Positions 15,490 through 18,037 of a stretch of 18,037 bases of DNA are shown piece after piece. The position numbers and the translations under genes are program-made. How positions within the stretch are numbered: the first letter of the stretch is position 1; every line of letters begins with the position of its first letter. Source of the DNA: an uncultured Lachnospiraceae bacterium (lineage in GTDB: Bacteria > Bacillota > Clostridia > Lachnospirales > Lachnospiraceae); assembly GCA_910579425.1 (NCBI GenBank), contig CAJTVL010000077.1, positions 1-18,037 on the forward strand, read 5' to 3'. The notes under the pieces were generated by a model. The model made no database searches. It saw only the letters and a program-made list of their open reading frames with translations, and was not told the origin of the DNA.

Positions 15490-17350
15490 ATGAAACTGAT
15501 GCATTCGGAATGGCAGGACAAGGTGAAGCATTGGATACGAATCCTGAAGGATGATTTTTATGCCCCCTCGGGGAGATTACAATAGGAAGCTTTTCAGACG
15601 ATGGCCTACCGGACGCCCCGGGAGGCGGAGAAGGGCTCTTTTGCGTCAGTAGGTTCCGGTTTTGCCTGGGCAGAGAGTCCGCTGTTTTTGTGAACGGGAA
15701 AGCCTTTGGTACCTATCGGGCTTCCAGGGTGGATGAGCCCCATCACTATATAAAGGATAACGTACTCAGCCGCTGCGCCCGGAGTGGGGAGCATTTTGAT
15801 CCGTTGATGAAACTTATGCAGGGCACTTTATGCCGGAGACGCCTACAGGCGGCTGTACAACCGGACCGGTTCTGCCGGGAGCATATCAGGATATGGCGGT
15901 AGAGGGGAAAAGAAGAATTTTGGGGAAGTGTACTTACGGCATCTGGAACGAAGAAGCCTACCAGCTTTACATGGACGTGGCGACCTTAAGTATGCTTCTC
16001 ACCACTCTGGAGCAATCTTCCCTGCGGGTAGCGAAGATTGCAAAGGCTTTTCAGCAGTTTATCCTGATCGTGGATTTCGAGCAGTCCAGGGAGGAGAGGA
16101 TTGCTTCCTATAAGGAGGTCAGAAAGGCTCTTCGCCCTGTGATGGAGGCCAGGAAAGGCTCCCGTTGCCAATATTTTATGCGGTGGGCAATGCATACCTG
16201 GATCTGACATGACTTTGGCCCATGGCGAAGACCTTCCGCAAGACCGAACGGACCTTTGCAACGCAGCTTCGCTTGATTGAGGAGTATCCGGAATACAAAT
16301 TTATCCAGAGTCAGCCAGCTTCCTATGAAATGTGCAAAAAGTACTATCCTGAGCTTTTTATCAGGATTAAGGAGGCGGTAAAGGACGGCCAGTGGATCGC
16401 TGACGGCGCTATGTGGGTGGAGCCGGATACCAACATGGCCAGCGGTGAGGCTTCAATCCGTCAGATTCTCCACGGCAAGCGCTATTATAAGGAAGAGTTT
16501 GATGTGGACAGCGAGATTTTGTGGCTTCCGGATACCTTGGGTTATACGGCAGCTCTGCCTCAGATTTTAAAGGGTGCGGAGTAAAGTATCTGGTGATCCA
16601 GAAGATTTTCTGGTCTTACAATGAGGAGGAGCAGTTCCCTTATCATTACTTTACCTGGCAGGGAATGGACGGTTCCTGGATTGTGTCTTTCCTTCCGACC
16701 AGCTATACCTACCGTACCGATCCGGTAGAGGCAAACCGTATCTGGAAGGAGCGCACCCAGCTTCAGGATTTGGACGCTTTTCTGATGCCCTATGGATACG
16801 GGGACGGGGGCGGTGGCCCGGCAAGGGATTTTGTGGAGTATACCAGGCATCAGGAGGATTTGGAGGGAAATGTTAAGGTAAAGATGGCTGCCCGGCAGAG
16901 CTTTTCCATGATATGGAAGAACTGGGAGGTTCGGTGAACACCTATGTGGGAGAGCTGTATTTCAGCTCTGAAGAACGTACACCTCTCAGGCAATGATCAA
17001 ACAAAACAACCGACATAGCGAGCTGGCCATGAGGGAGAAGGAGCTGTGGAGTTCTTTGGCTATGGCTAAGGGATGGAGTATGAGCTTGAAAGGGCAGACG
17101 CTCTCTGGAAAGAACTGCTTTTACATCAGTTTCATGATATTCTTCCGGGTTCAATGCCCGTGTTTATGTGGAGGCAGAGAAGGCTCATATGGAGATTCAG
17201 AATGGCGCTTGTGAGATGAAGGACAAGGCTCTGTAAGCTTTGACAGCTCGGCCTGATGAGGAGGCTGTGACCATCTGGAACCCTTTAAGCTTATTTGAGT
17301 GCTATCAGGAAAATGAACTGCGGGGAAATTTCCATGCAACTTATATGTAA
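15490..17350 (+). pseudogene. GH38 alpha-mannosidase (long form), multiply broken
   Basis: GGAG (15479-15482) and ATG 15490 open MKLMHSEWQDKVKHWIRILK, the start of a long-form GH38 protein (about 1000 residues in the family). The frame meets TAG at 15583-15585, apparently a mutated Trp codon, and resumes EAFQTMAYRTPREAEKG. Roughly 30 residues are missing before ESAVFVNGKAFGTYRA. Later frames carry GGCTTGPVLPGAYQD, GNAYLDLT-stop-LWPMAKTFRKT, WLPDTLGYTAALPQIL, FWSYNEEEQFPYHYFTWQGM, PYGYGDGGGGPARDF, AMIKQNNRHSELAMREKELW and LHQFHDILPGS. Frameshifts lie near 15810, 16170, 16575, 16905 and 16970. The metal-site His is replaced by Tyr (16195-16197) and a Trp by TGA (16210-16212). The 3' end is lost near 17350. 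It is a different subfamily from the intact GH38 at 9547 and would have had overlapping function. Confidence 0.9.
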
Positions 17351-17360
17351 ACGGTGGATA

Positions 17361-17543
17361 GTGCGTACCTCGACTGAGAGGTAAAGATGTGTGACAATAG
17401 ACTATATTTCTATCACGGTATGGAAAGTTAAGCCTCAACTTTTGATACTGACATCAGGAGTTGAGTCTATGAGTTCAGAAACGACCATGGTGGCTGAGCA
17501 GTGCCGTCTCCGGGAATGCGCCTTATTCGAGAACTAGAATAAG
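17361..17543 (+). other. structured non-coding segment, possible 5' end of a group II intron
   Basis: The segment begins GTGCG, the usual 5' end of bacterial group II introns, and folds readily: ACCTC (17367-17371) with GAGGT (17378-17382), and CTCAACT (17434-17440) with AGTTGAG (17459-17465), with further pairing inside. It contains no credible coding frame and sits between the broken GH38 gene and the IS66 remnant. If it is an intron, only part of domain I remains: I see no intron reverse transcriptase and no domain V. An alternative is unrelated non-coding DNA brought in with the IS66 element. Confidence 0.35.
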
Positions 17544-18037
17544 TCCCATGCCAGGCGAAGATTTGACGAGGCGGTAAAGGCGTTGCCAAAGGCAAAGCAG
17601 AAGGACAGCCGTGTATACCTTGCACTGACCATGATCCAGGCAATCTACCGGGAAGAAAAACTGCTGAAGGATCTTCCGGCAGGGGAACGTAAGATCCGCC
17701 GCCGGCTGAGTGTACCCCTGGTGGAGGCTTATTTCATATGGGTGCATGAAAACCTTCCGAAAGTGCCGCAGAACAGTCAATCCGTGGATTCTGCATCGGC
17801 AAGAAGAACTGGGTCATGATCGACACGGTTGCCGGTGCGAAATCCAGCGCAATCATTTACAGCATAGCAGAAACAGCAAAAGCAAACAATCTGAAGCTGT
17901 ATGGTTACTTTGAATATCTGCTTACTGAGAATACCCAGGCATCTGGATGACACTGACCGGGCCTTTCTGGCTGATCTGCTTCCCTGTTCAATCATAGTCC
18001 ACATCGTACTCGATAATATTCCCGGAAACTGCATCAA
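17544..18037 (+). pseudogene. IS66-family transposase (TnpC) remnant, deleted and frameshifted
   Basis: The first frame reads SHARRRFDEAVKALPKAKQK, then LALTMIQAIYREEKLLKDLP and LVEAYFIWVHENLPKVPQNS. A second frame begins near 17768 with AEQSIRGFCIGKKNWVMIDT and continues VAGAKSSAIIYSIAETAKAN to YFEYLLTE. A third follows from about 17928 with IPRHLDDTDRAFLADLLP. The order matches the C-terminal half of IS66 TnpC. The AEQxIRGFCIGKKNW block carries the last acidic residue of the DDE triad, but about 40 residues that normally stand before it are missing, so the product cannot be functional. The N-terminal half and the accessory tnpA/tnpB genes are absent. It probably took part in breaking the neighbouring GH38 gene. 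The remnant continues to, and perhaps beyond, the window end. Confidence 0.85.

Noticed and set aside
1..18037. CRISPR array, tRNA, rRNA or phage genes
   Set aside because: No regularly spaced repeats, no cloverleaf-like tRNA sequence, no rRNA-like stretch and no phage structural motif were found on either strand by eye.

Overview
The window looks like part of a gut-type Firmicutes chromosome, most probably Lachnospiraceae (inferred). Reasons: strong Gram-positive ribosome binding sites, consensus sigma-A promoters, sugar ABC genes without their own ATPase, a hybrid GntR/LacI-type regulator, and IS4 and IS66 remnants of a kind I associate with that group. No rRNA, tRNA or CRISPR array was seen.

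The intact core (about 466-14575, all on the + strand) reads as a catabolic locus for alpha-mannan or high-mannose glycan. The first transcription unit has a consensus promoter (466-495). It encodes a large cytoplasmic glycosidase of the GH106-like type, overlapping by ATGA a regulator with a GntR DNA-binding domain and a LacI-type sugar sensor, and it ends at a hairpin terminator (4778-4811). The second unit starts at a TTGACA-N17-TATAAT promoter (5000-5028) that carries a perfect inverted repeat between its boxes. It runs through two ABC permeases, a lipoprotein sugar-binding protein, a cytoplasmic GH76, a cytoplasmic GH38 alpha-mannosidase, a lipoprotein GH76 and a GH125 exo-alpha-1,6-mannosidase.

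Inferred flow: the surface-anchored GH76 cuts the alpha-1,6-mannan backbone outside the cell. The binding protein and permeases import the oligosaccharides, powered by an ATPase encoded elsewhere. Inside, GH38 removes side-chain mannoses, the second GH76 shortens the backbone, and GH125 releases mannose from alpha-1,6-linked ends. The GH106-like enzyme may remove a different decoration. An imperfect but strong hairpin without a T-tract (8449-8482) lies directly after the binding-protein gene and may set its transcript level apart from the enzymes downstream.

Both flanks are decayed. On the left (1-326, - strand) is a frameshifted IS4-type transposase piece. On the right, from 14583, come a frameshifted LacI-family C-terminal remnant (- strand), the C-terminal piece of an unidentified protein, a second GH38 gene broken by nonsense changes, frameshifts and deletions (15490-17350), a short structured segment that may be the 5' end of a group II intron, and an internally deleted IS66 transposase. 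The active locus therefore lies beside what was probably a larger mannoside-use region that is being lost through point mutation and mobile-element activity.
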